Below are positions 22,106 through 33,664 of a DNA stretch of 64,000 bases, in pieces. The stretch's first letter is position 1. Each line of letters starts with the position of its first letter. The DNA comes from Humulus lupulus (taxonomy: Eukaryota > Streptophyta > Magnoliopsida > Rosales > Cannabaceae), in contig NC_084802.1 of assembly GCF_963169125.1 (NCBI RefSeq), positions 119,230,903-119,294,902 of the forward strand, written 5' to 3'. The notes under the pieces were generated by a model. It did not search any database. It worked only from the letters and a program-made list of their open reading frames with translations, and had not been told where the DNA came from. The translations under genes and the position numbers were made by a program.

Positions 22106-22864
22106 ACGACTAGCAGCATCCTAATGTAAACACTAAAAACATGCGAACAGTTTTTGTAAAACGGATCAAAAAGTGGAAGTGAAAAGTTTTTTCTGGAAAA
22201 CTTTTCGACTCCAAAAACAGGCTGGAAAAACCCAGTTTTTCTGAAAACAGTAAAATTGAATTTTTACTTCGATTTCAGACCCTAAAATAGTATTCCTATT
22301 TCCCACAATAATTTCTAAGCCTCACCTAATGTTTTTCACTACCTAAAATTCCTAGTCTGTCATATTTTTGCATACAAACCCGATCACCCAAAACTTTTTT
22401 CTCAAGAACATTAAAAACCCAAACCAGGAAACTTTCAAAATTTATTCTAGATTGTATAACGGAGAAGATGAGTTCAAAAACTTACTTGGATTGTGGTTTT
22501 TAGAGAAATCACAAAGATGTTGCTCGGATCTGATAAAAAACGTCTTGGATTGTCGAAGCTTTCTGGGATTTTCTTGGGAAGTTCTTCTGAGTTCTTCAGG
22601 AGAGAGAAGGATATGGTAAAAGGTGAAAAGTGGGAAAGGTGATACATTTATACTGATCGTGGTGCAGTTAAAGAGGTAATAATGGGGGTGAGATTTTGAT
22701 GCATTGGAAATTGTATTAGCTGTCAAAATATTTTTGGGAAACTGTAACGGTCATGATGGCTTACTTTTTCGAAAAGGCGCTGACAGGTGTTACAGGTCAC
22801 ACGAAAAGCTGGTCAAGCAAGTTTATTAAATGTTGGATACATTAAAATAAACTTGGGCGGCAAA
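22106..22864 (+). other. 3' untranslated region of Tat1 ending in the polypurine tract
   Basis: Between the reverse-strand promoter and the 3' LTR I see no coding motif; the open frames here are short and overlapping. The end, ACTTGGGCGGCAAA (22851-22864), is a degenerate polypurine tract directly before the LTR. Confidence 0.6.
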
Positions 22865-23413
22865 TGTTTACCCAAAAAAGATTCACTTGATGACGTGGCA
22901 AAATTAGTATGCACGTAGGATGCACGTGACTATTTAAGTGTGTACGACCAGAATAGAATTCACTCGACAGATGGCATATTTTATGCGCAGTATATCAGAT
23001 AATTTCTATAGATATGTAATCTCCCACTTATGTGATAATTGTAATATCCATTATTATTTGAGATACAATAGCATTAAATGCAATCAAGGCCTACCGTCCC
23101 ATAAGGAGATTCTTGAGCCTATAAATAAGACTAAAAGGGATCATTTGAGGGATCTTTGGGATCTGGAGAAAGAGAATTATTATTTTTACACAATACTTTG
23201 TATCCTCGGTTGAGCTTGTAAAACTCTGTAAACCCTAGTTTGCTGATCACAAGTTTTCATACATTAATAAGAACACTAAGTGGACGAAGGTCGTTACCAT
23301 CTCCGGGGCCGAACCATTATAAATCTTTTTGTCATTTATCTTTTCGTGTTGAATTCATCTCACTTCTATCGCTTTACTTGACTCTGTGTCGTTGACCAAA
23401 TCAAGGATCAACA
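22865..23413 (+). mobile_element. 3' LTR of Tat1 (549 bp)
   Basis: It starts TGTTTACCC, ends GGATCAACA and is followed by TATCC (23414-23418), the copy of the duplication at 12960-12964. A TATA box (CCTATAAATAAG, about 23118-23129) matches that in the 5' LTR. Confidence 0.93.
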
Positions 23414-23418
23414 TATCC

Positions 23419-24302
23419 TATTCACACTAGCATGAACCTAGTCCTCATTATAGCCATGTTCATCAAGCACTATCATCATCCAGGATTTTCTAAAATCAAT
23501 CACCATTAAACCTAATTTTTTCTAATCATAATCACCACCATAAACACATGAACCTAGACTTGATCTTGCACCAAGTTCTTGATTGATCTCCAATCACCTT
23601 TTAATTTTGAAATCTCTTATTCTCCATTACTTTTATTGTCAAAATCACCACTTAAATGGAAAGGATATCAGTAAAAAAATAACCCATTATCTTGTCATAA
23701 CATTCATAAATCAATCAACTATTAATGATTTTTATAATCACTCATAAATTCGAAATTAACTAGTGGTCACCACCCTAAATCATTTAGTCTGCACAAATTC
23801 TCTAAATCATCTACATAATTTTAAAAATCAAGCATTAATTGTGAAATTTGATTTCTCCAATTCATATCCTAAGCCAACTACAAAAATTCTCAATCAAATC
23901 ATAATCACATTAATTTCTCAATTAATGTTGAAATCACCAAGATTGTCATGCTTGCTTCTCATTGATTATCAAACAAATCAATGTGATCACCTCTTGATCC
24001 TTTCACACCACACACCCAAGGCTTGGTCACACACACGCATGTGCACAAATTATCTTATAATTTTATCAAGGCATAAATAAGTAAATAAAATAAAGGTAAG
24101 TAAATAACTACATAAATAAATAAAAAAATAACTATTATAGTAAATAAAGTTTTTAACTAATTAAACAAGTAAACAAGACAATATATAAGAATATTAAAAT
24201 AAAATAATTAAATATTAAAAAATAAGTGAATGAAATAAATTAAACAACAATTAAATAAATTAAAATAAACAATAATTAAAATGTGTGTGTTTGGATATTA
24301 CA
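23419..24302 (-). mobile_element. 5' LTR of the chromovirus, outer part
   Basis: This continues the LTR interrupted at 12964. It is AT-rich and ends GGATATTACA (24293-24302), which on the minus strand is the LTR start TGTAATATCC. Its last 150 bp match 6583-6733. The open frame at 23763-24080 has no motif. Confidence 0.7.
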
Positions 24303-24500
24303 ATGATCCACAAGTATTTTGCATGAGCTTCTTAGTTATATTATTATTTTGATAAATTTTTATTAAATATTTTCTTCATGAATGCAACATTAGGTAAGAA
24401 AAATGATGTAAAATCTTCTAAAATAAAAGTATGCTAAATTGAATTTTATTATTTTTTATTACAAAATAATTAAAACCCAATAATTTAGGCCCAACCCGAC
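24303..24500. repeat. Second copy of the AT-rich segment found at 6734-6918
   Basis: The segment is nearly collinear with 6734-6918 (GATCCACAAGTATTTTGCAT; TTCTTCATGAATGCAA; TTTTTTATTACAAAATAATT) and ends at the shared AATAATTT..GCCCAACC. Here it lies outside the chromovirus LTR, next to a possible hAT end. Confidence 0.65.
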
Positions 24501-24641
24501 CTAAACCTTATATCCTTGGGTTTTAGGGTTGGGTTGTATAATAAAAAAAATGTGAATGGTCATAGTTTCTCCAAACTGATGTGATAGGGTTGGCCTATTA
24601 TAACACCCTCAACCCGGCCTACCCAATTTGTGTGCACCCCT
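24501..24641. mobile_element. Possible end of a non-autonomous hAT-type DNA transposon
   Basis: The sequence has GGGTTGGG/CCCAACCC-type subterminal repeats (CCCAACCCGACC, GGGTTTTAGGGTTGGGTT, CAACCCGGCCTACCC) and ends in TGTGTGCACCCCTA. Its complement, TAGGGGTGCACACA, resembles plant hAT terminal repeats. The other terminus and the 8-bp target duplication were not found, so this is a truncated piece or a chance likeness. Confidence 0.35.
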
Positions 24642-26203
24642 ACCATGAAACAATTGCATGCCTCTTAACCTTGTCAAACCACATTGTGGTTGTTCTAGAT
24701 AACGTCGCAAGGAACAAAACACATTGTAGGTCAAACCCTACATTATGAGCTCGCACCAGGGTATTCAATGTGCTTATATGGCTATTCAGATTATTTTCTC
24801 CAACGTATGCTGCCATGTGTGGCATCTTGAATCTTCGCAGAAATGGGGTTGATGCGATATAGGGGCAAAAGGTTTGAACTCCTCTTATGAATCATAAGTT
24901 GTGGCCTTATTCTTTTCAGCAAGTATGAGACTCATTTGCTCCTCAATGATTGTCAACCTCTTTTGTGTTGGGTCTCGTTGTATCACAAAAACCTGCGGGA
25001 ACTAGTTAAGAACTCCAGCCCCCGCGTGTGTGTCGTAAAGGTTAGGGTATTCATGAGATGGAACCCGATTATCGGGAACATTACTGTTTACCTGTGGGGA
25101 CCATCCTCAGTCTGGTTATAATCCTACTCATGACCGTATTTCTGAGGTATTCTTTGTGCGGTCAAGTGTTCACGTGGATCCGATGTCGTTTATTTGTGAT
25201 GGTTTTGCCCTCAGTTCAGATGCTCTCGCAGGTAAGGTTCTTACCAATCCAGCTAGAACAATGTCGGTATTGTAAATATTTATCAACCTGATCAGATCAC
25301 GACTTTCTATCTTGTAGCTCTCCTCTACAAAACCTAACAACTCACTATAGAGGTGGAAGAAGTGGCTGATTATTCACATGGACCGTGATCCCAGTATTAC
25401 GAGATCGTGACGCATAACTCACTTCTTCTCGTGGTTGTGGAAGAGTTCCAGCATTATTTTGCCTGACCCCACAAGCTAAAATACTTTTCTCTTCCTCTAC
25501 ATAATTCCTACAGGATCTTTGACAGGGAGATCCAACTCGCGAAGGTGAAGGGTGCCAAATTGGAGAAGGTAGATGCCTAATGGGACAAGGAATATGCATA
25601 TTTTTCTGTTTTGATCCTTGCACAGCTCAGTCACTCAAATTGATTGGGATTTCTCTAGTATCAACAAAGGGGTGATGTTTTATCCTTCTCGAGTTGTCGT
25701 ATTCCTAGTCATTTAGCCCTGAGGTTGATTATTCCCCATGGTCACCTAACCCTAAGCTTAAGTTTTTCCCTGTTGTTGAACACACATATTTTAAGCATTT
25801 CAGTTATGACAGAATAATTTCTTCTCTTGCGTGGTCTTCCTCGAGATCGAGTTTTTTGTGAAGCATTTGGTCCCCTTTGAACATTCTATCCGATCGCAAG
25901 TGGCAGTCTTGCCATAATTTCATCAATATGCCTATTGGCATTTGTGACCTGATCCTTAAGTTTTACATTCTCTCATTTAATGAGAAATACATAATAAGTT
26001 GACAAATTACCTCCCACACCAGGTCTAGACGGAGAATATTAACTCCCTGCATCCTCTCGCTGGTTATTTCTAGCATTAATCTGAGGACGCTTCTCAGCAC
26101 GTCGTGAATTGCCTTCTCCAGTGGGGAGTGCAGACACGTACTCCTCTTGAATCGTGGGGAAGACAGTTTCTCAATCTCAAATTGAGCGTCTAGTCGTCAT
26201 TAC
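24642..26203 (-). pseudogene. gag relic of a fourth Tat element
   Basis: On the minus strand, 24640-24825 reads MPHMAAYVGENNLNSHISTL followed by NVGFDLQCVLFLATL, the capsid region of a Tat-type gag. It is closer to Tat3 (NHLRTFNTL; NVNFDLRCIRF at 61125-61469) than to Tat1 or Tat2. The N-terminal part extends toward a possible start near 26203 in broken frames. The rest of the element is missing on the left, where the possible hAT end abuts it. Confidence 0.7.
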
Positions 26204-26260
26204 CATATTTTAAGAGTCTTTTAGGAAGAAAATAAATGAAAGGAAAATTAAGCCTGATAC

Positions 26261-26784
26261 TCTCGATGAAAACACCAAACTATTGACAAAGTTTTTTCTC
26301 AACTTGAAATAAAAGAGATTATTATTAAAATAATGAAAAATATAGCGAATCTTTTTACATGGATCAGTGGTTTAAATACACCTAGTCCACGAGTCTCTAT
26401 TATTTATGGGTTTAACCAAAGTTTAATTCACAAAGAAATTTCTCCAAAGTTTAATTATCTATTTTTTTGTTCCTTTACAATGAGCTATTTCCTCTTTATT
26501 TATAGGAGATATTTTCATGTAGGGTTTCCCAAAATTAAATGGGTAAATTACCCTTTACAGATTTTTTTACAGAATATTACATAATAAATGTTCAAATTGG
26601 TCAGATTCTACATTAAATGGACAATATCTCCTATTATCTCTTTGATTCAATCAAAATAACCTAATAGGAAAGCCCCTAATTTTCAGGATTTGAATGATTG
26701 CGTATCTGGGGAAAGTGTTTATTTAGCTCAATAGTCTCAAGGTGAATCTTGACACGATCTCCCAAATGAATACAAGCTCCAACA
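26261..26784 (-). mobile_element. 5' LTR and primer site of the fourth Tat relic
   Basis: The complement of 26261-26280 reads GTTTGGTGTTTTCATCGAGA, a primer site of the same type as in the other Tat elements. The LTR starts at 26281 as TATTGAC, where Tat3 has TGTTGAC. It shares with the Tat3 LTR the motifs CACCTAGTCCACGAGTC and TATTTATAGGAGA (a minus-strand TATA box). Its far end is uncertain; CTCCAACA at 26777-26784 is my best guess. Confidence 0.6.
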
Positions 26785-27252
26785 TTCTTCCCAAAGATTG
26801 CAGGGTAAATATTGTACGAGTTTAATTAGTCACACCTACATCGATCTCAGTAATCATTTCTTAATCAGTTCGTAGATCCCCTCAATTTTCCTTTTATTTT
26901 CACTTTATTGACAAACTAATATCTTGCTGCTATTCGACGTATATGGGAAACGCTATTCAAATTTCAGGTATAACAGTTTCCATGAAATTCTTGCTACTTC
27001 CATAGGGTTACAAATTAAGAAAATAAAAAAGTGTGTCTAAGTTCAAATTGTCTTATATGTGGTTTCCCTAATGATTTTAATAGTCATGTTATCTTTTGGT
27101 ATTATGGATTTTGAAAAACTTAGAGCTTGTTAAAGATTAACCTTATGCAAACTATTATAAATTAAGTCTCCTTTCAACAAGTCATTTTAAAATCTTATGA
27201 GGTGTTAAGTACAATTTTTTTTTTAATTTATGCTTCATTCTACATGATTTAT
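26785..27252 (+). pseudogene. LINE-like zinc-binding (zf-RVT type) fragment, weak
   Basis: At 27049 the plus strand reads CLICGFPNDFNSHVIFW, which fits the Cys-x2-Cys...His pattern of the zinc-binding region that follows reverse transcriptase in plant LINEs. The surrounding frame is full of stops. It lies on the same strand as, and upstream of, the RNase H-like fragment at 63597, to which it would connect once the later insertions are removed. Confidence 0.35.
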
Positions 27253-29126
27253 TGTTAGGGTTTATGCTTGAAAGCATATGTAAAGACATTTTATTCTGGA
27301 ATTTAATAATAATGTATTTTTCTTATAATTGAATATCTAGATTATTGTTTGAATATTAATATAAATATCAGAAAATTTTATATTTATTTATGAGAGTATG
27401 ATCATGTATGAGTACGAGAAGATTAAGATTATAAACAATGACTAGAATAATTAGCAGCATATTAAGTATGGAATCTTTAATGAATGGTTGCCAATACAAT
27501 TTACTAGGCATTCTTTGAATGCATGTGATTCCGAAATACTAATTAGGATAGACATCTTAATGAAGATACATATATAATTAGATTATATTTGACAGGACCA
27601 AGGTGAATTAATTTCTTTATAAACTCACTATTTTCTATAAAGACTAAATTCATATCAACATGATGATCATATATAGATCAGTCTAAATCATGATTAGTCA
27701 TGAACTCTTATTCATGTCTATTAGGTATTTTTATTCACTCATTAAGGTTTGTTTGTATATCAGGCTAATGACTTTTGTTTTGGAGATTCAATGGCATAGG
27801 TGGCTAGGAACATGTTCTTACAAGATTTGGAATCTAAACTTTTCTAACAGATCGTATACTAGTTCCCTTAAGGGTTAGTTCTGGATTTGAATAGTTATTG
27901 AGCTTAAGTTTGTAGTATGATTATAAATTAACTATTCACTGGTGAATTAATAGAGTGAATTAATAGTACTTAAGGAACAAAAGGCAATCAGAAGGATAAA
28001 ACGGTAATTTTTTACCAGTACTAATTTACGAACTATTAATTGGAGGACAAACTATATGAAGTGATTATATCAATGGACTACACAAGAATTTGGTAAATAT
28101 AATTCTATAATTACTAAGAGTGAAATTCCATATTTGTAGTGAAGTAATCATGGATTTAATAAATAAAATTATTTTATTAAAGAGTTTAATTAATAATCTG
28201 GCTTATTGGTGCTTAGAATTATAGGTACATGGTCCCCGAGTCATTTCTGTACTACACTATCTAGGGTGTGAATGTTAGTGATAAATTAAAAGGGAAAGAA
28301 CTAAATTGCAATGGAATTAATTTTCCAGGACAAAGATATAATTGTTGAATAATTGTATGTAATTAATTAATCAAATTAACTAATGTATTTTATATGAAAA
28401 TTGTATATTAGTGGATCAAAATATTAAATTGTTTTTAATTAATTAAAATTAATAGAGAATAATATTGTCTTATTATAAGATCATAATTAAATTATGTTTT
28501 ATAAGATAATGTTAATTTTGAATTAACTGATATTTATGCATATTTGAAATAAGACATTAATTTAAATAGATAAATATTTTTTCTTATTAAATAAAATAAA
28601 AATGAGTTACAATGGTTCAATTGTATCAGTTACAATTTGAATTATTTATTATTATGTAATTGGTATTTTAATTTAATTAAAATATTAATTACATAAATAA
28701 AACCTAACCCCAATCAAATTAGAGCTAGAATATATATAGTTATTTTCTAGGGTGTGTGACATAAGTTTTCATAAGCCTAAAAAATATATCATTACTTTTC
28801 TATTCTCTCAAAGAAAAGAAAATCCTTCTCCAAGTCTCTTATTGTTCTAAACATTCTACGTGCACATGCACATCCTAATGAATTGAGGATTGGCATGGAA
28901 GATCTTGGTGTGAATCTCAAAGTAAACAAGCAAGCATTAGATGTTCATTATTTTATACTAAATGATAGTGATGACACTTGATAGGATACAATAGGTATTA
29001 GATCGATCTTTTATGTGTTTAGATTTAATGTATATATATATATATTTGATCCTAGCTTGGTATTGGTGAAAATTAATTTTTTTAAAACCTCCATTGCACA
29101 CCTAATGTGTTATTTTCATACAAACA
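27253..29126. mobile_element. Solo LTR F (1874 bp), target duplication TTTAT
   Basis: It starts TGTTAGGGTTTATGC, ends CATACAAACA and is flanked by TTTAT at 27248-27252 and 29127-29131. It is related along its length to solo LTR E (33665-47416): both contain AAAGCAT.TGTAAAGACATTTT, GAATCTTTAATGAATGGTT and CAATGGACTAC. It has no internal region. A TA dinucleotide run lies near 29030-29046. The superfamily cannot be told from the LTR alone. Confidence 0.9.
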
Positions 29127-29131
29127 TTTAT

Positions 29132-29262
29132 TCGGGGTGAGAGGCATAATATAACTTATGATAATGCTCTACAATTACCACATGTTGTAGTCTCACGAAT
29201 TTGAGCATTATTTGATGAATACAATCAAGTACAAATTTGGAGACTCTTAATTCATATGTTGG
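29132..29262 (+). other. Short flank between solo LTR F and Tat3
   Basis: These 131 bases belong to the locus that existed before solo LTR F and Tat3 inserted. I see no clear motif. By position it should lie between the zinc-binding fragment and the RNase H-like fragment of the LINE-like locus. Confidence 0.4.
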
Positions 29263-29267
29263 TTGTT

Positions 29268-29417
29268 TGTTGACGCGGTTCTTCGGCAATAGGGGATTTA
29301 GAAATCCTACAATAGAGAGATTAGGATTTTCGTAAATCGAATGTATAAGAAATAGTAAAAGACAAGAGTGTGAAATGCTCACACGATTTTACGTGGTATA
29401 GTGGTTAAAATCCACCT
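29268..29417 (-). mobile_element. 3' LTR of Tat3, first part
   Basis: This piece matches 62818-62967 (GGGGATTTAGAAATCC; CAATAGAGAGATTAGG; CTCACACGATTTTACGTGGT). It is interrupted after CCACCT by solo LTR B and resumes at 31811. Confidence 0.9.
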
Positions 29418-31805
29418 TGTAACGCCCTACTACCTTAGAGCCGTTACTAAGTGAGTTTTAAACGGAAATTGTGCAACTAACTGACTCTTCAAGGTTTCTA
29501 AAACCAAAAGTGTGACTAAACCAGAGGTTAAGGCTGTAATCTTTGAAAATGCTTAGTTTCATTGAAAACATTAAGTATCAAACATCCGGGATCCCAAAAT
29601 GAGGTTTACAAAATATTTACAACGCAAAAATAGATTTACACTTGATTAACTATCAAAAGAATAGGTTAATACAACCACATTCAAAACATCCCCAACCAAA
29701 GCAGTCGGGCAGGCCGAACATGTACGCGCCACCCCCACGCTCTCCATACTCATGGCCGGTTGACTGACTCTTTGCTTTTACCTACCACACAGAGAACCCG
29801 TGAGCCGAAGCCCAGCAAGAAAACTCATACAGTATATAACATATCCATAAAATATAGCTGACATATAATCCACTGATAAATAGGAAAACCATCAGATTGA
29901 ACAAACACGACCATGCCGCCCCAGAGGCCTTACCAAAGCCTGGGATCTCGGTCCTTACTGTAAGGATAACTCATATATCTATTATGTCCCACCCTGGCAA
30001 TAAGCACTCCATGTGCTAAGTGTTACTTCCAGCCCCAAGGCCGTACTCAGCCTTCGCCGCTCTCGACCTTAGCCGTTCATTTCATTATAATCACACATAT
30101 AGTACATTTCGAAATAATCATTCAAACATATAATAATTCATCTAAGGCTATACATTCACACGTAATACAATCTAGGGCCATGCCCTGCAATAACACTATG
30201 GGCCCATGCCCTGTTCTCGGGTGCTACAGTTTTCTTACCTTTCAATTCGATAGCTTTGATCACCTGACTCCTCGAGCACGATCCCACTCGAGCCCTAGCG
30301 CTCACCTAAACAAAATCCATAAGTCAAAGTCATTACCAAACCTTAAGTCCAAAACCTAGCCTCGGGACCAATCCCGAGCCCCCAGGAAGTCCTAGATCCA
30401 CAAAACAAGGTGGTGGAATCGAGCCCCGAACCTTAGGTCAAAATCCCTCAAAAATAGCCCAAAAACCCCTTTCTGGGAACAGTGCAGCGCTACAGCGCTC
30501 TAAAGAGGGCGCTATAGCACTACAAACAGAACCAAACATCCCCAGAAACAGGGCCTAGCGTTACATCGCCCAAAGACTAGCGCTGTAGAGCTAGTTGCAG
30601 ACAGGCAACACCCAAATTTGTTTTTTGCGATTTCTTTCAACCATTTCAACCCCAAACTTGTCCAAATCTTTCCCAAACCCAAAAAAAAACTTATCAACAC
30701 CTCACACTCATCCCAAGCATCCCAAGAACTCATAACCCAAGCTCAAGCAACCCAAAACTCAAGATTTACCATAATGAACCCTAAACCCAGAAAATCAGTC
30801 AAACATCAAAGTTAAAGACTTAGAAATCATACCGTGGATGGAAATTCGACCTTGAGTTAAACCCTAGACCTCCTTAGCTTGCTCCTTCTCAACCTTGGCC
30901 TGAATTCCCCTAAAATCCCCATCAATTCAGCTTAGATACACAGCTCAAACTAGTCAAACCCTAAAACTGAAACTTCTAAAAACTTACCTCAATGTTTGAT
31001 GTGTTCTTGCTAATCCCTTGCAAATCTTCAAGTCTAGCTTAGGATCCTCGATGCTCAGCCTATCCTAGCTCATCACTGAGCTTAGCTCCAAGAAAAATGA
31101 AGGGAAATGGTGGGAGAACCACAAACCGATCCTTTGAAGAAAACCCACACTATTTTTCTCTCTTTTCTTTTTCTTCCTTCTTTCTTTCTTTTTTTTTTCT
31201 CAGCCTTATAACTCTATTCTACCAATCCCACTAAATATAAAGCTTCATTTAACTTATCTCTAAAAGGCCTAATGACCAAAATGCCCTCCCTATTAATTCT
31301 AAACCTTTTTGTCCATGTAGGGCCATTTTTGTCATTTTACCAGATTCCCACTAATTCCTTGAGTGTCTCTAAAAATTCCCCGCTTGCTACCCAATACCTG
31401 ATTAATCACCAAATGTACATTCCTCATCATCAAGATTAACCTCAATGTATCTTCCAAATTCCCATTTAAACTCCCCAGGCTTGACCCAAGCCGGGTATAA
31501 ATTCCCGCTTTGACTTTTCCGCTAACCCGCTCATTCTAGGATCATCTCGAGTCACAGATCACAGATATCATCACCATCATGCCTAAAATGGCCAAATTAC
31601 AATTATGCCCTTTCTAACACAATCAGGTCTACATGCATACTAATACACATAGTCATGCATCTCAAATAGTCAAATAGTCATATAACATGCTTTAAATCAT
31701 AGTCATGCATTTTACTCATTAAAGACACACACACAAATCCTATTATGCCCTCCAGGAACACTAATCAAGGCCCTTAAGCCTTATTAGCGAATTCGGGTCG
31801 TTACA
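29418..31805. mobile_element. Solo LTR B (2388 bp), target duplication CACCT
   Basis: It starts TGTAACGCCC, ends GGGTCGTTACA and is flanked by CACCT at 29413-29417 and 31806-31810. It is a second copy of the solo LTR A family, collinear but with many C-to-T changes; its AGCGCTACAGCGC hairpins (about 30485-30595) have degenerated arms. A pyrimidine-rich tract lies near 31148-31200. It sits inside the 3' LTR of Tat3. Its short open frames (30512-30733, 30618-30815) have no motif. Confidence 0.93.
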
Positions 31806-31810
31806 CACCT

Positions 31811-32425
31811 AGTCCACAAGTCACTTTTATTGATCTGTTTATGATTCTTGAAGAAATTGTTGATGACAATTTCTGCAGAGTTTTTGCATACAGAAAATCG
31901 ATCCCTTTAGTTGTACATTCCCCTTGTATTTATAGGAGAGTCTCATGGGCAATTTTGGGTAACCGTATATTAATATGGTAATTGAAAAATCTGGGTAACT
32001 TCCCATTTACATAAATATATGATTGCCTATTAAATTTATATTCGTTATATCAGGTAATAAATGCATAATAAAATATGGGCCTTTATGAGGCGTATAAAGA
32101 ATCTATGAGTCTTTTGGAATCCTTTACTCTGCGTCATGACCAGGCTTTCGCAAGCTGAACACTTCCTTCGAGTTGGGTGTCATAGGACTAATCTGAACTA
32201 ACATGGGTCGCATTCAGATTTTCACGAAGGAAAAGCATATATCGAACTAAGTTGTTGCCACAAGAAACAATCTGGAGACTATCGAGTTGTCATAAGCTAT
32301 CAAGTTGACTCAAGCTGCTCATTCCAGAGTTAGCAAAATGCTCTATATGTATGCTTTCTTCAAACGCTTGTCTGCCAGCTATACCCCACGCTGAGTAATT
32401 CAGCTCGTATTTTTTGGGTACAACA
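31811..32425 (-). mobile_element. 3' LTR of Tat3, second part
   Basis: It resumes with AGTCCACAAGTC after the duplication of solo LTR B and ends GGGTACAACA at 32425, matching 62968-63591. The joined LTR is about 765 bp, against 774 bp for the other copy. A minus-strand TATA box (complement of TATTTATAGG) lies at about 31927-31936. Confidence 0.9.
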
Positions 32426-32440
32426 TTTGCCCCCCAAGCT
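32426..32440 (-). other. Polypurine tract of Tat3
   Basis: The complement reads GAGCTTGGGGGGCAAA, ending exactly at the minus-strand LTR start. It closely resembles the tract before the Tat1 3' LTR and fixes the boundary and orientation. Confidence 0.85.
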
Positions 32441-32747
32441 CATGCTCATGCATGATGTCACTTCTGACATGCACAGTAGGGGATTTTCTCCTTCTGATCT
32501 GAGAAAACATGCCCACCCACTCACTCAAGTATGAGACACATGTCATTCTGTAATAGGTGTCTGTTCGGGTTTCGAGTACTGTCACAATTTTCTTGTCAAC
32601 ATGTTTCCGCCGCTTATTTTATTTAATTCACATCCTTGGATCTCGAGCTGATCTAATTGTGTGGCCTAGATTAGTTCCCAAAGTTTTCATATAAACTTAC
32701 CACTTTTGCATTCTAACAGGCCACTTTGCCGCTAGGAAAACTAAATT

Positions 32748-33664
32748 ATGGCCAACCAGAATAAGAAATCAGTGACGAGCTCCTCCTCTCAAAAAAATAA
32801 TAATAAAGATAAGTAGTTTGCCTCCGAGACCCCTGTTCCCCACTTTGGCCCAGTGGTGGATGGGCAGGTCGTGGTTGACCCCAACGCCTTCTTCGGGGCC
32901 AAGCATATTGAATCTCAGATAAAGACTCAGGGCAAGGTGAACAAAATCTTACTAAGTCACGAGATCCAGATGGGCTCCAAAGTACTTGTTGCCCGCCCTT
33001 CGTTTGATGGAGAGCGGGGCTGCACCCCGCTTCAAGACAATTTTGGGGATTTGAGTGATGAGCACCTGAAGGCAGATGCCTTCCTTCCCCTAGACCAGTA
33101 CTTCGTAGATTTTTTGACTATGTGGAATTGGCACCATTCCATCTCCCCCCGAACTCGTATTGACTCATGGCGGGGTTGAATTTTTTATTTTTGAAGCACT
33201 AGTTGGACATCCCCACCTCTGTCGATATTATGTAATTGTTTTTCCTCAAGGCCAATCTAGAGTGAAAGGGCTGAGGTGATGGCTTCTACTACCTCACCAC
33301 AGGCTCTATCATCAACCTCCCCAGCCACCTGAATGACTACAAGGACCAATTCTTTATGTGAAATAGGTTTAATAACTGCACTCATCAATACTTTAACCGC
33401 CCTCGTAAGTTTCTCAGCTTCTTGAACTTTGCATATGAATTCTTTCTTAACCAAGTTAAAACTTATTATGATCGAGTTGTTACTTTGTGCAGCTATATAT
33501 AAGAGAGACCCTCGTAGGTCAATATGAGACTCTGGCCCGTGCTCCGGCCAAGGAGAAAAAGTTTCGGATGGTGGGGCAGGATGCCACCATGGTGGCTTGC
33601 AAGCTTAACCACGAGGATCAGACACTGGCCATCAGGGCCCGATGCCCCCTTCCCTCCTCCCAGG
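32748..33664 (+). pseudogene. Reverse-strand gene of Tat3, first half
   Basis: The gene lies between the polypurine tract and integrase, opposite to Tat3 gag-pol, the same place as in Tat1 and Tat2. ATG 32748 opens MANQNKKSVTSSSSQ. After a TAG the frame continues VPHFGPVVDGQVVVDPNAFF through 33179, and a shifted frame gives GDGFYYLTTGSIINLPSHL followed by DYKDQFF, a layout I associate with the same plant transposon-associated domain group. A possible intron acceptor (TTACTTTGTGCAG, ending about 33491) leads into RETLVGQYETLARAPAKEKK. Its sequence is too diverged from the Tat2 gene for clear alignment by eye. It is cut at 33664 by solo LTR E and continues at 47422. Confidence 0.6.

Larger units (their letters stand above)
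12965..23413 (+). mobile_element. Tat1: complete but decayed Tat-lineage Ty3/gypsy element (10.4 kb)
   Basis: The element is bounded by LTRs 12965-13530 and 22865-23413 and by the target duplication TATCC (12960-12964 and 23414-23418). Its order is primer site, gag, protease, reverse transcriptase, RNase H, second RNase H, integrase, spacer, a reverse-strand gene, polypurine tract. The second RNase H after the first and the reverse-strand gene place it on the Tat/Ogre branch. It is related to Tat2 (35078-46598) but is a different subfamily: pol aligns readily while the LTRs match only in patches. It inserted into the chromovirus LTR. Confidence 0.95.

Noticed and set aside
24501..24641. Complete hAT transposon
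   Set aside because: Only one terminus-like sequence is present; no second terminus, 8-bp duplication or transposase was found, so only a possible end is listed.
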